DNA of 64,000 nt from Paenibacillus_E oryzisoli_A (GCF_050467285.1 NZ_JBCMUN010000022.1:40868-104867), one strand, 5' to 3'; positions 43,957 through 52,520 are shown, counted from the stretch's first letter. Program-made: numbers and translations. Notes: generated from the letters alone by a model not told the origin.

Positions 43957-45744
43957 TTACCTACTCCAAGGCGTAATGCATAGCCCCTGCGCATCTTCTT
44001 CCGCATGAAGAAGCACGATGCCGGGACGCGTCCGAAACGGAGCCGTTCTGTCGTTCCCAAACAGCGTTGCTTGCAGCCTGCCTTCCCGGTCGACAAACAT
44101 CGTGCCGTGACCGCCATGGGGAACCGCCAGCCTTCTCGGCGTGTAGGGCCCGTAGATGTGATCGGCAACGGCATACATAAGATCATACGTCCCGTCCACA
44201 CGCTTGTCGCCGTGCCAGTCCGCCGCCCCCAGAATATATTTGCCTTGATATTTCACGATAAAAGCACCTTCGTAGCCGACCCGCCGGCCGTCCACAGGAA
44301 CCAGCTTGCGCGGATCTTCCGCAAAGCCGGTCATATCTTTCTTCATGCGGGCGATTTTGCCATCCTGCCAGACAAAATACACCTCTCCATCCTCATCCTG
44401 AAACAAGGAGGAGTCAATATCCGTATTCGTCATCCGGCCCATATCGATGTACGGACCTTCCGCGTGGCCCGATACGCTCTTAATGAGCCCTGTGCCGCCG
44501 CCTTTCAGTGAATATGTGATCCAGAACGTATCGTAGAGATAAATCATCTCCGGCGCCCAGAGGCAAGGTTCTGGATAAATATTGTTTTCCCAGGTGCCGT
44601 TCTCGGTCAAATCCCACACCTTCGCCAGATGGTGCCATTCCTTCAAATCCGAGGAGTGCCACAGATGCAGCTGATCGTTGCGATCCCAGAAGTCGCGACG
44701 GGGCTGATCCGACGTGCCCGTCATGTAGTACGTCCCGTCGGGACCTACGCTGATATGCGGATCCCGAATCGGAAAATCCGCGACAGGCTGCAAGCCGCCG
44801 ACCGCACCTTTTTCCAGGATGACGCCAGGGCTTGGGCGCAAAAATCCAGGACTCGGCGTCTCCATCGGCACCACAGCCGGGAAATGCTCGACCTGCGAGT
44901 AGCTGCCGCAGCCGGTGAAGGCCGCGTAGAGCCCGCCCTCGCGGCCCTCAAACAGCGTGATCTGCCCGCCGTGCGGCAGCGCGAGATATCTCCGGCTGTA
45001 CGGCCCGTAGATGGAGCGGCTGACTGCGACGAACGTATCCACGCTGTCGCTGCCCATGCGGGCAAGCGGATCGGCGCAGGTCATGTAGTAATACCCGTCC
45101 CGCTTGTACAGAAAAGCGCCATAGGCGCCGACCTGTCGATTGCCGGTATACGATGGATGATCCTCCCGCCCGGGCATTGTCCACGGCTGCACCTCCACCG
45201 GGCGCGGTTCCTCAACCAGGCCGCTCATGTCGGCTTTCATGCGCGCGATTCGGCCGTTCCCGTAGACCCAGTAGACGACGCCATCATCGTCCTGGAATAA
45301 CGAGGCATCCTGGCCGTCTGCGGTCATTTGGCCCATATCCTCATAAGGGCCTTCCGCCTTGCCGGTCGCGCTTCGCAGGAGGCCTGTCCCGCCTTGCCGA
45401 ACGCCGTAGGTCAGCCAGTAGGTGCCTTGCACATTATGAAGCTCCGGCGCGCAAATGCCGTAGGAGGATTCCCCTTCCTTTTGCCAAGAACCGTCCTCAG
45501 TGATGCTCCACACCTTGACCGGCTCTCCCCACGTCTGCAAATCGTGTGAAGACCAGATCTGGACCTGCGCACCGTCCAGTGTTCCGGTCAAATAATACAG
45601 GTGATCCGGGCCTGCGCACACGCTTGCGTCTTGCAAGGGTACATCTAAGATGGGCTCTATCGTTACGGCTTCAGCCGAATAGCTTGTACACGCCGACCAT
45701 TCCGTTTCAGGATGCGGAGGGTGCTGAATAAAATCGGACTTCAT
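43957..45744 (-). CDS. protein of two tandem GH43-like propeller domains
   Basis: 595 residues. The N-terminal unit (about 30-310) and the C-terminal unit (about 325-590) are visibly homologous: QDASVCAGPDHLYYLTGT against RDPHISVGPDGTYYMTGT, and SSYGICAPELHNVQGTYWLTY against PCLWAPEMIYLYDTFWITY. Both carry the first Asp and an APE Glu of the GH43/GH117-like propellers. No signal peptide is seen, so it is cytoplasmic. The start at 45744 follows AAAAGGAG; the open frame continuing to 46464 is antisense to the AraC gene and not real. A cre box lies 28 bp upstream. Likely role: hydrolysis of arabinose-containing oligosaccharides. Confidence 0.82.
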   Translation of the reverse strand: MKSDFIQHPPHPETEWSACTSYSAEAVTIEPILDVPLQDASVCAGPDHLYYLTGTLDGAQVQIWSSHDLQTWGEPVKVWSITEDGSWQKEGESSYGICAPELHNVQGTYWLTYGVRQGGTGLLRSATGKAEGPYEDMGQMTADGQDASLFQDDDGVVYWVYGNGRIARMKADMSGLVEEPRPVEVQPWTMPGREDHPSYTGNRQVGAYGAFLYKRDGYYYMTCADPLARMGSDSVDTFVAVSRSIYGPYSRRYLALPHGGQITLFEGREGGLYAAFTGCGSYSQVEHFPAVVPMETPSPGFLRPSPGVILEKGAVGGLQPVADFPIRDPHISVGPDGTYYMTGTSDQPRRDFWDRNDQLHLWHSSDLKEWHHLAKVWDLTENGTWENNIYPEPCLWAPEMIYLYDTFWITYSLKGGGTGLIKSVSGHAEGPYIDMGRMTNTDIDSSLFQDEDGEVYFVWQDGKIARMKKDMTGFAEDPRKLVPVDGRRVGYEGAFIVKYQGKYILGAADWHGDKRVDGTYDLMYAVADHIYGPYTPRRLAVPHGGHGTMFVDREGRLQATLFGNDRTAPFRTRPGIVLLHAEEDAQGLCITPWSR

Positions 45745-45771
45745 TGTCATTCTCCTTTTCACCGAGACAAG

Positions 45772-45786
45772 TTGAAAACGCTCTCC
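45772..45786. promoter_or_regulatory. cre box upstream of the tandem GH43 gene
   Basis: TTGAAAACGCTCTCC matches the cre consensus except at the last position. A TATACT -10 box on the reverse strand (45791-45796) lies immediately upstream of it, so CcpA would block early elongation. Confidence 0.55.
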
Positions 45787-45969
45787 CCTTAGTATAACGC
45801 GCCAGGAACTCGTGCTTAATAGGAATTTCGGATGAAAAGGTGAGGAAAACGGACATGATGCCAAGTTTGCATATCCATGGATTGCCGTGAAGCCCGCCCC
45901 TTTTCCGGGTGCAGCGCTCATGCTACAATGAAGAAAATTGCCCGACATACAAAGGAAGCGAAAAGCGCC

Positions 45970-46806
45970 ATGAACCAGTTCAGTAAACACGGTCCCATCT
46001 ATCATCTGCCGCCGATTGGAGAACCGCCCCCGCTCAGCGTGCAATTCCTGGGCATCAATTACTGTGAACACGACTATCGTAACGTTCGGGAGCTTGCCAG
46101 CATCACGGTCATCGGATATGTACTTTCCGGACAAGGCTGTTTGAAAGTGAATGCGCAATCCTATATCGCAGGAGAAGGCGATATTTTCATTTTGCCCGCC
46201 GGCTGCTCTCACGATGTTGCACCTGATGCCCGGCATGAGGAGCAGTGGAGCTACATTTGGCTCAATGTGAGCGGCAGCTGGATCTTGAAGCTGCTGGACG
46301 CGTACCAGCTGTCGGCCCAGCTTGTGACGCCCGAGAGCGGACTGGGCCCACTGTTCCACGAAGCCATTGAAGGCGCGGTGCACCGCTCTTTGAACGAGAT
46401 GCAGGCCGAACTCCAGGTGATGCTCATGCGCATCATCGTCACACTCTCGGATCTCCAACGCCAAAGAGGCGCCCAGCTGTCACCCGCTGTACAAGCGATT
46501 CAGCACTATTTGGACAATCACATTATGCAGGGGTTCGATCCCCTTCAGCTCGCCGAACAAGTCGGCATGTCCGCACGGCACATGAACCGTCTCTTTAGGA
46601 AGGAAGTCGGTACGACCGTTTATCACTACATCCTCGGCAAAAAAATGGAGTCCGCCAAGCTCATGCTGCTGGACACCCCGCTGACGATCAGCGAGATCGG
46701 ATACCGGCTCGGCTATAACGATCCGCATTATTTCTCGAATCTGTTCCAGAGCAAGATCGGCGTGCGGCCGAGCGAGTTTCGGAAACGGCTAGGGGATGCG
46801 CGCTAA
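45970..46806 (+). CDS. AraC family regulator with cupin sensor domain
   Basis: 278 residues. A cupin-type domain (SITVIGYVLSGQGCLKVNAQ, then GEGDIFILPAGCSHDV) is followed by the AraC domain (PLQLAEQVGMSARHMNRLFR and ISEIGYRLGYNDPHYFSNLF). It is divergent from the tandem GH43 gene and probably activates it. The ATG at 45970 has AAAGGAAG somewhat far upstream; longer in-frame starts exist but lack better sites. Confidence 0.9.
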   Translation: MNQFSKHGPIYHLPPIGEPPPLSVQFLGINYCEHDYRNVRELASITVIGYVLSGQGCLKVNAQSYIAGEGDIFILPAGCSHDVAPDARHEEQWSYIWLNVSGSWILKLLDAYQLSAQLVTPESGLGPLFHEAIEGAVHRSLNEMQAELQVMLMRIIVTLSDLQRQRGAQLSPAVQAIQHYLDNHIMQGFDPLQLAEQVGMSARHMNRLFRKEVGTTVYHYILGKKMESAKLMLLDTPLTISEIGYRLGYNDPHYFSNLFQSKIGVRPSEFRKRLGDAR

Positions 46807-46810
46807 AATA

Positions 46811-46844
46811 AAGAAACCCCGGCAAATGATTGCCAGGGTTCTTT
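46811..46844. terminator. bidirectional terminator between the AraC and GDPD genes
   Basis: AAGAAACCC and GGCAA pair with TTGCC and GGGTTCTT around a short loop. Confidence 0.7.
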
Positions 46845-46875
46845 GCACATGCGCTCAGCAGTAAACGAGCACGAT

Positions 46876-47637
46876 TTATTTGACCAACTGCCCCGCCGCT
46901 TCAAGCGCCGGGCGAGGGTCGTTGCACGTCACCAGCGTGACGCCGCACGATTTCGCATAAGCGACTTCCTCAGCGGTATCCGGGCAGTAGCCCCACGCGA
47001 GCAGCCCCTTCTGCTGAGCCGCACGCACTTTCTCCGCCGTCAGCGCCTTCATCGGGAAGGCGATCGCCCACATTTTCGAATACGTGCCGTTCTCGCTGTG
47101 ATCGAAGTTCGACATTGCCCCCGCTTCGAAGCCCTGTGTTTTCGCCCCATACGCGTCATACAGATAGTCCAGAACAGCCGCATCGAAGGAGGTGAATACG
47201 CAGCGTGACAGGTGACCGAATTTTTCCAGCGTCATGATCGCCTGATCCGTCACCTCTCTCGCCGTCCGGCTCGGCTTGATCTCAACATTGAGCAGCAGCT
47301 CGGGATAATCCGAAAGCAGCTCGCAGAGCTCATCCAGGGTCGGCACCTGCAAACCGGCATAAGCTTTGTCGAACCAGCCGCCGGCATCAAGATTTTGCAG
47401 CTCATCCAACGTGTACTCACCAACCGGGCCTGTACCGTTTGTCGTGCGGTCCACCGTTTCATCGTGCAGTACGACGACGACGCCATCCTTCGTCAAGCGA
47501 AGATCGAACTCCAGCATGCCGACGCCCAGCGCCAGCGCCTCCTTGAAGGAGAGCAGCGTATTCTCCGGATACGCCGATTTGAAGCCGCGATGCCCGGCAA
47601 TGACGAGGGATTGCGATTGTTCAAGCTTTTGAATCAT
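46876..47637 (-). CDS. glycerophosphodiester phosphodiesterase (GDPD family)
   Basis: 253 residues. The GDPD signature is complete: AGHRGFKSAYPENTLLSF, then EFDLRLTKDGVVVVLHDETV with the catalytic His and metal-binding Glu/Asp, RTTNGTG and LLNVEIK. It hydrolyses glycerophosphodiesters to glycerol phosphate and an alcohol. No signal peptide, so cytoplasmic. It lies 39 bp after a glycerol-1-phosphate dehydrogenase gene on the same strand, suggesting a shared glycerol phosphate pool. Confidence 0.92.
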   Translation of the reverse strand: MIQKLEQSQSLVIAGHRGFKSAYPENTLLSFKEALALGVGMLEFDLRLTKDGVVVVLHDETVDRTTNGTGPVGEYTLDELQNLDAGGWFDKAYAGLQVPTLDELCELLSDYPELLLNVEIKPSRTAREVTDQAIMTLEKFGHLSRCVFTSFDAAVLDYLYDAYGAKTQGFEAGAMSNFDHSENGTYSKMWAIAFPMKALTAEKVRAAQQKGLLAWGYCPDTAEEVAYAKSCGVTLVTCNDPRPALEAAGQLVK

Positions 47638-47676
47638 GAGACGTCCCTTCCCTTCCAGCAGTTTATTTGGACAAGC

Positions 47677-48876
47677 TCATGTAAGGATGGAGCGCTCATT
47701 GTAGGCGCGCAGCAAAGTGTAGCGGGCAGGCCGCACCAGATGCCCTTCGAGCAGACTGCTGGTCAGCAGTTGCGGGTCGATTCCCAGCTCCTCGGTCGTG
47801 GCCGGTCCGCCGACTTCACGGAGCAGATCTTGCAGCTGCACCTCTACCGGGATGCTGTGGATGAGCTGCGCGATCTCGTTCCAGCGGCTCGCTATGTTCG
47901 GCATGCCGCTCCAGTGCTCCGCCCCTTCCGCCGTGAGCCGATGGTACAGCCGGCTGATCTGCGCGCAAGCGACGCCGACCTTGGCGCCATGGAGCAGCTG
48001 TTTCCGGCCTTGCTGGATGTAAGCCATTTCCCAGTAATGGGACAAATGGTGTTCCGAGCCGGAAGCGGGGTGCGACTGTCCGAACCGGAGCATAGCGAGT
48101 CCGGACTGGGTTAAGGCCGACATGAGCGTGTGGATGCCTTCGGCGTCCTTGCGCGCGATGGACCCCACTTGGCTGATGCAGGTAGCCAGCGCCTGCCTGG
48201 TGGTGTCTGCCGACGCCTGCAGATAAGGCTCCTCGGCGACGAGCGCGCCGAACTGCCAATCGAACAGGGACGTCGCTTTCCCCAGCATGTCGCCGAAGCC
48301 TGCGGCGATTAACGGCGAAGGCGCCTGGACCAGCACGTCCAGGTCGGCAAACATCGCCTCCGGCCCGACGGCCGGAACCGTGATCTTGCGCCCGCGCGTG
48401 ATGATCGGGGCGCCCAGGGAGTTGAAGCCGTCCACGGAGGGCGCCGTCGGCACGGAGAGGAACGGGATGCGCGTCGTGAAGGCGCAGTAGCGGACGATGT
48501 CGTGGATCGTCCCGCCGCCGACGGCGACGAGCAGATCCGGCTGCATGCGCTGAATATCGAGCAGCAGCTCGATCAGCGCCGCCTCGTCCGCCAGCACGTC
48601 GCCGGCGCGGCCGGGCTGGATGTGCGCCGCGTGCACAGAGACGCGGCGTTCCGTCAAAAGGCGGCACAGGCGCTCGCCTGCCGCCGCATAGGTGTTCGCA
48701 TCCGCCGCCAGCAGCACGCTGCGGTAAGGGCGCTCGGCGATGTAGGCCGCCGCGCTTGGCAGGGCGCCGGCTTTAATACAGATGACATCGACACCAGGAT
48801 GATGGGGATGATGCTCGCCATTTTGAAGATGTGCGGATGGTTGGGTGTTCGGTTGCTCCATGTTCAATAGGTTCAC
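47677..48876 (-). CDS. araM: glycerol-1-phosphate dehydrogenase (AraM/EgsA type)
   Basis: About 399 residues. The NAD-binding GGGTIHDIVRY, the SVPTAPSVDGFNSLGAPI region and metal ligands in LIAAGFGDMLGKATSLFDW match AraM of the Bacillus ara operon and archaeal G1P dehydrogenase. It interconverts dihydroxyacetone phosphate and sn-glycerol-1-phosphate; in Bacillus this feeds heptaprenylglyceryl phosphate synthesis. Its place just beyond the arabinan cluster echoes the araM position in Bacillus. The start is uncertain: the GTG at 48876 has GAGG only 2 nt upstream, and a TTG or ATG a few codons inside is possible. Confidence 0.85.
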   Translation of the reverse strand: MNLLNMEQPNTQPSAHLQNGEHHPHHPGVDVICIKAGALPSAAAYIAERPYRSVLLAADANTYAAAGERLCRLLTERRVSVHAAHIQPGRAGDVLADEAALIELLLDIQRMQPDLLVAVGGGTIHDIVRYCAFTTRIPFLSVPTAPSVDGFNSLGAPIITRGRKITVPAVGPEAMFADLDVLVQAPSPLIAAGFGDMLGKATSLFDWQFGALVAEEPYLQASADTTRQALATCISQVGSIARKDAEGIHTLMSALTQSGLAMLRFGQSHPASGSEHHLSHYWEMAYIQQGRKQLLHGAKVGVACAQISRLYHRLTAEGAEHWSGMPNIASRWNEIAQLIHSIPVEVQLQDLLREVGGPATTEELGIDPQLLTSSLLEGHLVRPARYTLLRAYNERSILT

Positions 48877-49173
48877 TGCCTCGTCTCGTTATTAAACATT
48901 CCTGCGCATTTTACGCGCGTTCCTGTTTGATCATGCTCATTTATACGCTAACTATAGCGAAGAGATGCTCTCCTAACATTAATCTGATATGAAGAAGTTG
49001 TAAATCTATTCAGAAATATTTCGCCACATCGTAACTACCCAGGCACCCGGAGACATGAAGAGACTTACCCGTGTTCGTGGAATGCGAGTTGAACAAGAGC
49101 TTGCCCAGAGGCTGATTTTCCGAACTGAGCATGGGGACAGGGAGCCGAGATGGCTTTCGGATTGAGCATCAAG

Positions 49174-49350
49174 CCTGCAAGAAGGCAGGAAATTTCCTCT
49201 CTGCTTCCTAATTTCGACGAAATACCTGCAAAAAGGCAGGCTTCCGGGGTGAGACCTCCATTTTGACAGAGCTTTGGCCTAAAAAACTGCTTTATCGCAG
49301 GCATTTTGCGAAAAAAGGTATTTTTGTGAAAAATGCCTGTCTTTTTGCAG
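49174..49350. repeat. cluster of CCTGC-NNNNNN-GCAGG palindromes
   Basis: CCTGCAAGAAGGCAGG (49174-49189) and CCTGCAAAAAGGCAGG (49225-49240) are near-identical 16-bp hairpins. Related degenerate copies follow: CTGCTTTATCGCAGG near 49286 and GCCTGTCTTTTTGCAGG near 49334. They look like a family of intergenic repeats. Confidence 0.6.
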
Positions 49351-49418
49351 GAATTCCCCTGTCGTCTTCCTCTTCCTCCTCTTCGACGAGTACCCAAGTA
49401 GTAACGCAATTTCCAGGA

Positions 49419-49633
49419 TTATAAATTGTGTTCCCATACCGTGTCGAAATAGTTCAGGTAGATGATTGCAAGTAATGGACTAATCACGCCCCCTTGAGGG
49501 CTTCCGAGGTCAGTTTCGTAAAACTGTTCATCTTTAACGACTCCTGCTTTCAGCTATTTCCGTATGAGTTTGAGTATCCTTCTTTCGCTTATTCTTTGCT
49601 TCACAAGCTTCATCAACTTCTCATGCAAAATAA
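49419..49633 (-). pseudogene. remnant of a group II intron reverse transcriptase/maturase (LtrA-like)
   Basis: Reverse-strand translation gives HEKLMKLVKQRISERRILKL, then an in-frame stop (TAG), then LKAGVVKDEQFYETDLGSPQ and GGVISPLLAIIYLNYFDTVW before another stop. This is the finger/palm region of LtrA-type proteins, with the SPQGGVISPLL motif. The YADD active site, maturase and endonuclease domains are absent and no start exists. Family members exceed 400 residues; about 70 codons remain. Confidence 0.85.
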
Positions 49634-49670
49634 ATTGTGTCTAGTTTAGCTAGGCGCGCCATGTTGAAAA

Positions 49671-49715
49671 AGGGTTTCCGCTAGCAGAGACGGCACGTCT
49701 CTGCGCGAAAACCCT
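49671..49715. repeat. large imperfect hairpin beside the intron remnant
   Basis: AGGGTTT (49671-49677) pairs with AAACCCT (49709-49715), and CAGAGAC (49685-49691) pairs with GTCTCTG (49697-49703) around GGCAC. It may be left over from the mobile element or be an orphan terminator. Confidence 0.5.
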
Positions 49716-49758
49716 CTTCACCTGCTTCGGAGCTTGGTGGGATCAAGCACCTCATCGC

Positions 49759-49941
49759 TAACGGTTGCCCTGGCGCCTATTTGGCGCCTTACGCCACTTT
49801 TCCAGAGTTAACGGTTGCAACAGCGGCTATTTGAGCCAAATCGGCCAGATTTCGCTAGATTTTTAGCAAATAAGCGCGGCGGCAACCGTTACGATGTGAA
49901 ATGGCGTATTGGAAGCCAAATAAGCCCTATGGCAACCGCTA
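49759..49941. repeat. four copies of a TAACGGTTGC repeat, two in each orientation
   Basis: TAACGGTTGC occurs at 49759-49768 and 49809-49818. Its inverse, GCAACCGTTA, is at 49882-49891 and a variant, GCAACCGCTA, at 49932-49941. Each is next to a GGCTATTTG- or CCAAATAAG-like segment, so the unit is longer than the core. Probably a dispersed intergenic repeat family. Confidence 0.6.
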
Positions 49942-49968
49942 CATCTCTTCCCCAACGCTGCTCCCTAT

Positions 49969-50985
49969 TTAGAAATGCTGCAGCATGCCCTCTTTAGCTT
50001 CTTCTACGGCTGGGAGAACTTCCGTCCAATACGCTTGGACGTCCAATTTGTTCAGCAGCGGCTCAAGATCGTGCGCAACTTCATCCCTGCAAACCAAAAC
50101 CGCCTTCGGAACGACATTGAACTTTTCGACAATTTCCAAAAACTTCTCCACCAACATAGCAGACGCACCTGATTTCTCCGATAGTCCGTACTGGATAATT
50201 TGACCGGTCTGTTGATCCACAATCAAGCACATTTTCGGATAAAAAGGCCTGTCCCCTTCCTCAATTGGCATAGGCGCGAAGAAACAGTCAATTTCCCATT
50301 CGCCGACGATGCCTTTTAACGATTTTTTAGCATTCGTGAGTCTAATCTCATCAAGCGGACGCGGCTCCTCATCCGAATCCTCTTTCGGCAGCTCCGGCTC
50401 CAGCCAGGCCTCAGACCAGATCGGATGCTCCACATCGCGATTGGAAGTTCGCGTGAGAAACGTCCCCAATTTGCCTTGGAGAATGCCATCGGGATCGTGC
50501 CTATGCGCCTCCACCACTTCAGCGGCCTGCCGCAAAGCGATAGTGAGGAATAACGCATCCTCTTCCCGCCAAATCGGCCACGGCACATAGCCCGGTTCAT
50601 ATAACCGGAACGTTGGCCAAGCATGAGCTCCGCGGAACTTGAGCCCAAGCTCCTTAATCTGCCGCAGCTCCGCAGGGTACAGCTCTGCGCGATTTTCGAA
50701 GGAAAGCATCAGGCAATGCTGCGAAAACATCGGATCTTCTTCCTTCTCGCCGGTCAGCATGCCGATGATGGTTCCCAACCCTTCCGGTCCCAAATACACG
50801 GCCAGACCGTACATCTCGCCTCCATTTCCCAAGATGCAGCAATAGCCGACCTCCCCGGTCCGCGGGTTCTCGACACCAAATAAATGACTGTTCGAAAAAT
50901 ATTTCCAACACTCCGCTTTTTTAAATGCGGCGGCCGCCTCGTACAGGTCTTCCCACGTTTTCAAAGCCGTGTCCGTTCTGCTCAT
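49969..50985 (-). CDS. uncharacterised protein (DUF6930-like C-terminus)
   Basis: 338 residues, soluble, acidic, no signal peptide or membrane helix. The N-terminal half (KTWEDLYEAAAAFKKAECWK, GEVGYCCILGNGGEMYGLAV) and the C-terminal half (KMCLIVDQQTGQIIQYGLSE, then VLVCRDEVAHDLEPLLNKL) look like two alpha/beta domains; I recall similar proteins under DUF7309/DUF6930 but cannot assign a function. GGAGGG precedes the ATG. It is 16 bp after the UPF0158 gene on the same strand, so they form a two-gene operon. Confidence 0.75.
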   Translation of the reverse strand: MSRTDTALKTWEDLYEAAAAFKKAECWKYFSNSHLFGVENPRTGEVGYCCILGNGGEMYGLAVYLGPEGLGTIIGMLTGEKEEDPMFSQHCLMLSFENRAELYPAELRQIKELGLKFRGAHAWPTFRLYEPGYVPWPIWREEDALFLTIALRQAAEVVEAHRHDPDGILQGKLGTFLTRTSNRDVEHPIWSEAWLEPELPKEDSDEEPRPLDEIRLTNAKKSLKGIVGEWEIDCFFAPMPIEEGDRPFYPKMCLIVDQQTGQIIQYGLSEKSGASAMLVEKFLEIVEKFNVVPKAVLVCRDEVAHDLEPLLNKLDVQAYWTEVLPAVEEAKEGMLQHF

Positions 50986-51001
50986 GAGATTCCCTCCATT
51001 C

Positions 51002-51460
51002 CTAAGTTTCGTCGATAAGTTTAAGTGTAAAACCGATATCTGCCAACCACTCGATCATGCGCGTACGATTGCGCTCATGTACAAACGCGTAATACCTTTC
51101 GAGCTCTTGCCGGTCGTCTGAAAGCGTATCTTTAAATCGACGAAATACTCTTTTTCCTCCATTCAAGGCTCTGTACAGTTCCTCTTGCAATCTTGCATTC
51201 GATATCGTCTCGGCAAAATCAACCATATCATCGAAACCATCACGCGATTCTCTTTCGGGAATTCGAAAATAAATGTCACCAAACCCTTCTTCAACCTGCT
51301 CCTCCAGCTCTTCAAATTCCGGATCTTTTTCATCAGAACGAAGTGTGACAATCTCGCCAGTCTCCACATTCAAATAATTTTGGAACACTTCTATATACAT
51401 ATCATAGGTATCGACCAATTCAGTGAACTGTTGCTGGGTTAACGTTAATTCGCTCTCCAT
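51002..51460 (-). CDS. UPF0158 family protein
   Basis: 152 residues, acidic and soluble. It shows the UPF0158 pattern: YLNVETGEIVTLRSDE, FRIPERESRDGFDDMVDFAE and RRFKDTLSDDRQELERYYAF, ending WLADIGFTLKLID. No biochemical role is known to me for this family. A serviceable GGGGAGGAAGAG precedes the ATG. First gene of a pair with the DUF6930-like protein. Confidence 0.82.
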   Translation of the reverse strand: MESELTLTQQQFTELVDTYDMYIEVFQNYLNVETGEIVTLRSDEKDPEFEELEEQVEEGFGDIYFRIPERESRDGFDDMVDFAETISNARLQEELYRALNGGKRVFRRFKDTLSDDRQELERYYAFVHERNRTRMIEWLADIGFTLKLIDET

Positions 51461-51555
51461 GCTCTTCCTCCCCTATTCAGCTTCATTTTCTTAATTATAC
51501 CAAAATGTTATGCACTCGCAGAAACCATCCGAAATCAATTCCCGTTTGTTACATG

Positions 51556-51590
51556 CAAAAACCCGACAAGTCTCCTCGACCTGTCGGGTT
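51556..51590 (-). terminator. terminator of the fhuF-like gene
   Basis: AACCCGACA and TGTCGGGTT form a stem around 13 nt; on the reverse strand it is followed by TTTTTGC. It lies 18 bp beyond the stop at 51608. Confidence 0.75.
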
Positions 51591-51607
51591 CCTCTCTGCC
51601 GCTTCCC

Positions 51608-52441
51608 TTACTGGGCCGCCGCCGTGTTCAACGCCTGCTCCTCCAGCTTGGCACGCATCTCTTCCTTGCGTTTCGCACGCTCCTCCGGCTTCAGCCGCGG
51701 GCAGGTGTAGCAGTAGTAGCCGCCCTCCGTCCGATGATACATGCAGCAGGCAGTCTTCATGCGTATCTGCTCATCCGGCTGCCCCGGCGCGGCGGGATAA
51801 TCGACGGTGCGGAACGTCACATCGAGCGGATTGCGCGCACGTCCGAACGGCTCGCCGCCCAGCTCATGCAACGCAAACTTATAATCTTCCCCAAACTTCT
51901 GCGCGACGCTTTCGTGATTGGGCATCTTCTGCAGCGCTTCGTGAAAATAAGGAAATTTCATCGGAAACAGTCTCCACAGCTGCGTAATGTCCATGTCTGC
52001 GGCCGCGGCTATCACTTCAACGATCGGCCTCATGACGTTCCCATACCAGTGATGCAGCTGCTGTTCCCGCCATAAGCTGCGCTGCCCGGAGAGAGGTCCT
52101 TCCAACTCGACGATCTCGCTTAGGACATAGCGGAACTCCACGTAGCCCCGTTCATGCTGATAAATTTGCAGCGTCCATCGTTCCGGCGACAAATCAATCA
52201 GCGCATCATGCGCCAACATATAGTGAACGGCTGTATTCAAATTGCCTAATCTGCCGTTCAGATACGCCGCTGCTGCTGCCGGCTCCAAAGCCTTCATAAG
52301 CGGTGCATAGGCAGCTATCGCTTCCTTCATTCCGTCAAGACGCACTAGCTGTCTGCCCTCGATTTCATGCAACGGTGCTTCATGCGGCTCCGACGTAACG
52401 CCAAACTGACGAGCTAATAGCTCCACAATCTCAGCTCTCAT
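51608..52441 (-). CDS. FhuF-like siderophore-iron reductase
   Basis: 277 residues. The C-terminus carries the FhuF [2Fe-2S] signature: CC, ten residues, then CYTC (in the segment beginning ACCMYHRTEGG). The preceding domain resembles FhuF/IucA-related proteins (LRQLWRLFPM-type TQLWRLFPMKFPYFHEAL). FhuF reduces ferric siderophores in the cytoplasm to release iron. A Fur box lies 65 bp upstream, supporting iron regulation. AAGGGGG is 7 nt before the chosen ATG. No siderophore transporter is adjacent. Confidence 0.88.
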   Translation of the reverse strand: MRAEIVELLARQFGVTSEPHEAPLHEIEGRQLVRLDGMKEAIAAYAPLMKALEPAAAAAYLNGRLGNLNTAVHYMLAHDALIDLSPERWTLQIYQHERGYVEFRYVLSEIVELEGPLSGQRSLWREQQLHHWYGNVMRPIVEVIAAAADMDITQLWRLFPMKFPYFHEALQKMPNHESVAQKFGEDYKFALHELGGEPFGRARNPLDVTFRTVDYPAAPGQPDEQIRMKTACCMYHRTEGGYYCYTCPRLKPEERAKRKEEMRAKLEEQALNTAAAQ

Positions 52442-52505
52442 TTCATTTCCCCCTTGCGCTGTGCTAACCAACCGATCTCATGCCATAATCTTATCTTATC
52501 ACATA

Positions 52506-52520
52506 TGAGAATAATTATCA
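52506..52520. promoter_or_regulatory. Fur box
   Basis: TGAGAATAATTATCA matches the Bacillus 7-1-7 Fur consensus TGATAATNATTATCA at all but one position. It lies 65 bp upstream of the fhuF-like start. Confidence 0.75.

Larger units (their letters stand above)
48877..49968. other. 1.1-kb gene-poor stretch with repeats and a dead mobile-element fragment
   Basis: No open frame here looks real. The 114-codon reverse frame at 49065-49409 runs through short palindromic repeats and has no ribosome binding site that I trust. The stretch contains those palindromes (49174-49350), a group II intron reverse-transcriptase remnant (49419-49633), a large hairpin (49671-49715) and four copies of a TAACGGTTGC-type repeat (49759-49941). 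Confidence 0.7.

Noticed and set aside
45745..46464. N-terminal extension of the tandem GH43 protein by about 240 residues
   Set aside because: It is antisense to the AraC gene at 45970-46806, has no glycosidase character, and AAAAGGAG marks the real start at 45744.
49174..49350. Possible CRISPR array from the repeated CCTGC palindromes
   Set aside because: The copies are irregularly spaced, degenerate and without unique equal-length spacers or cas genes.
49065..49409. A 114-codon reverse-strand reading frame
   Set aside because: It runs through palindromic repeats, has no convincing ribosome binding site and shows no domain; it looks like translated repeat DNA.
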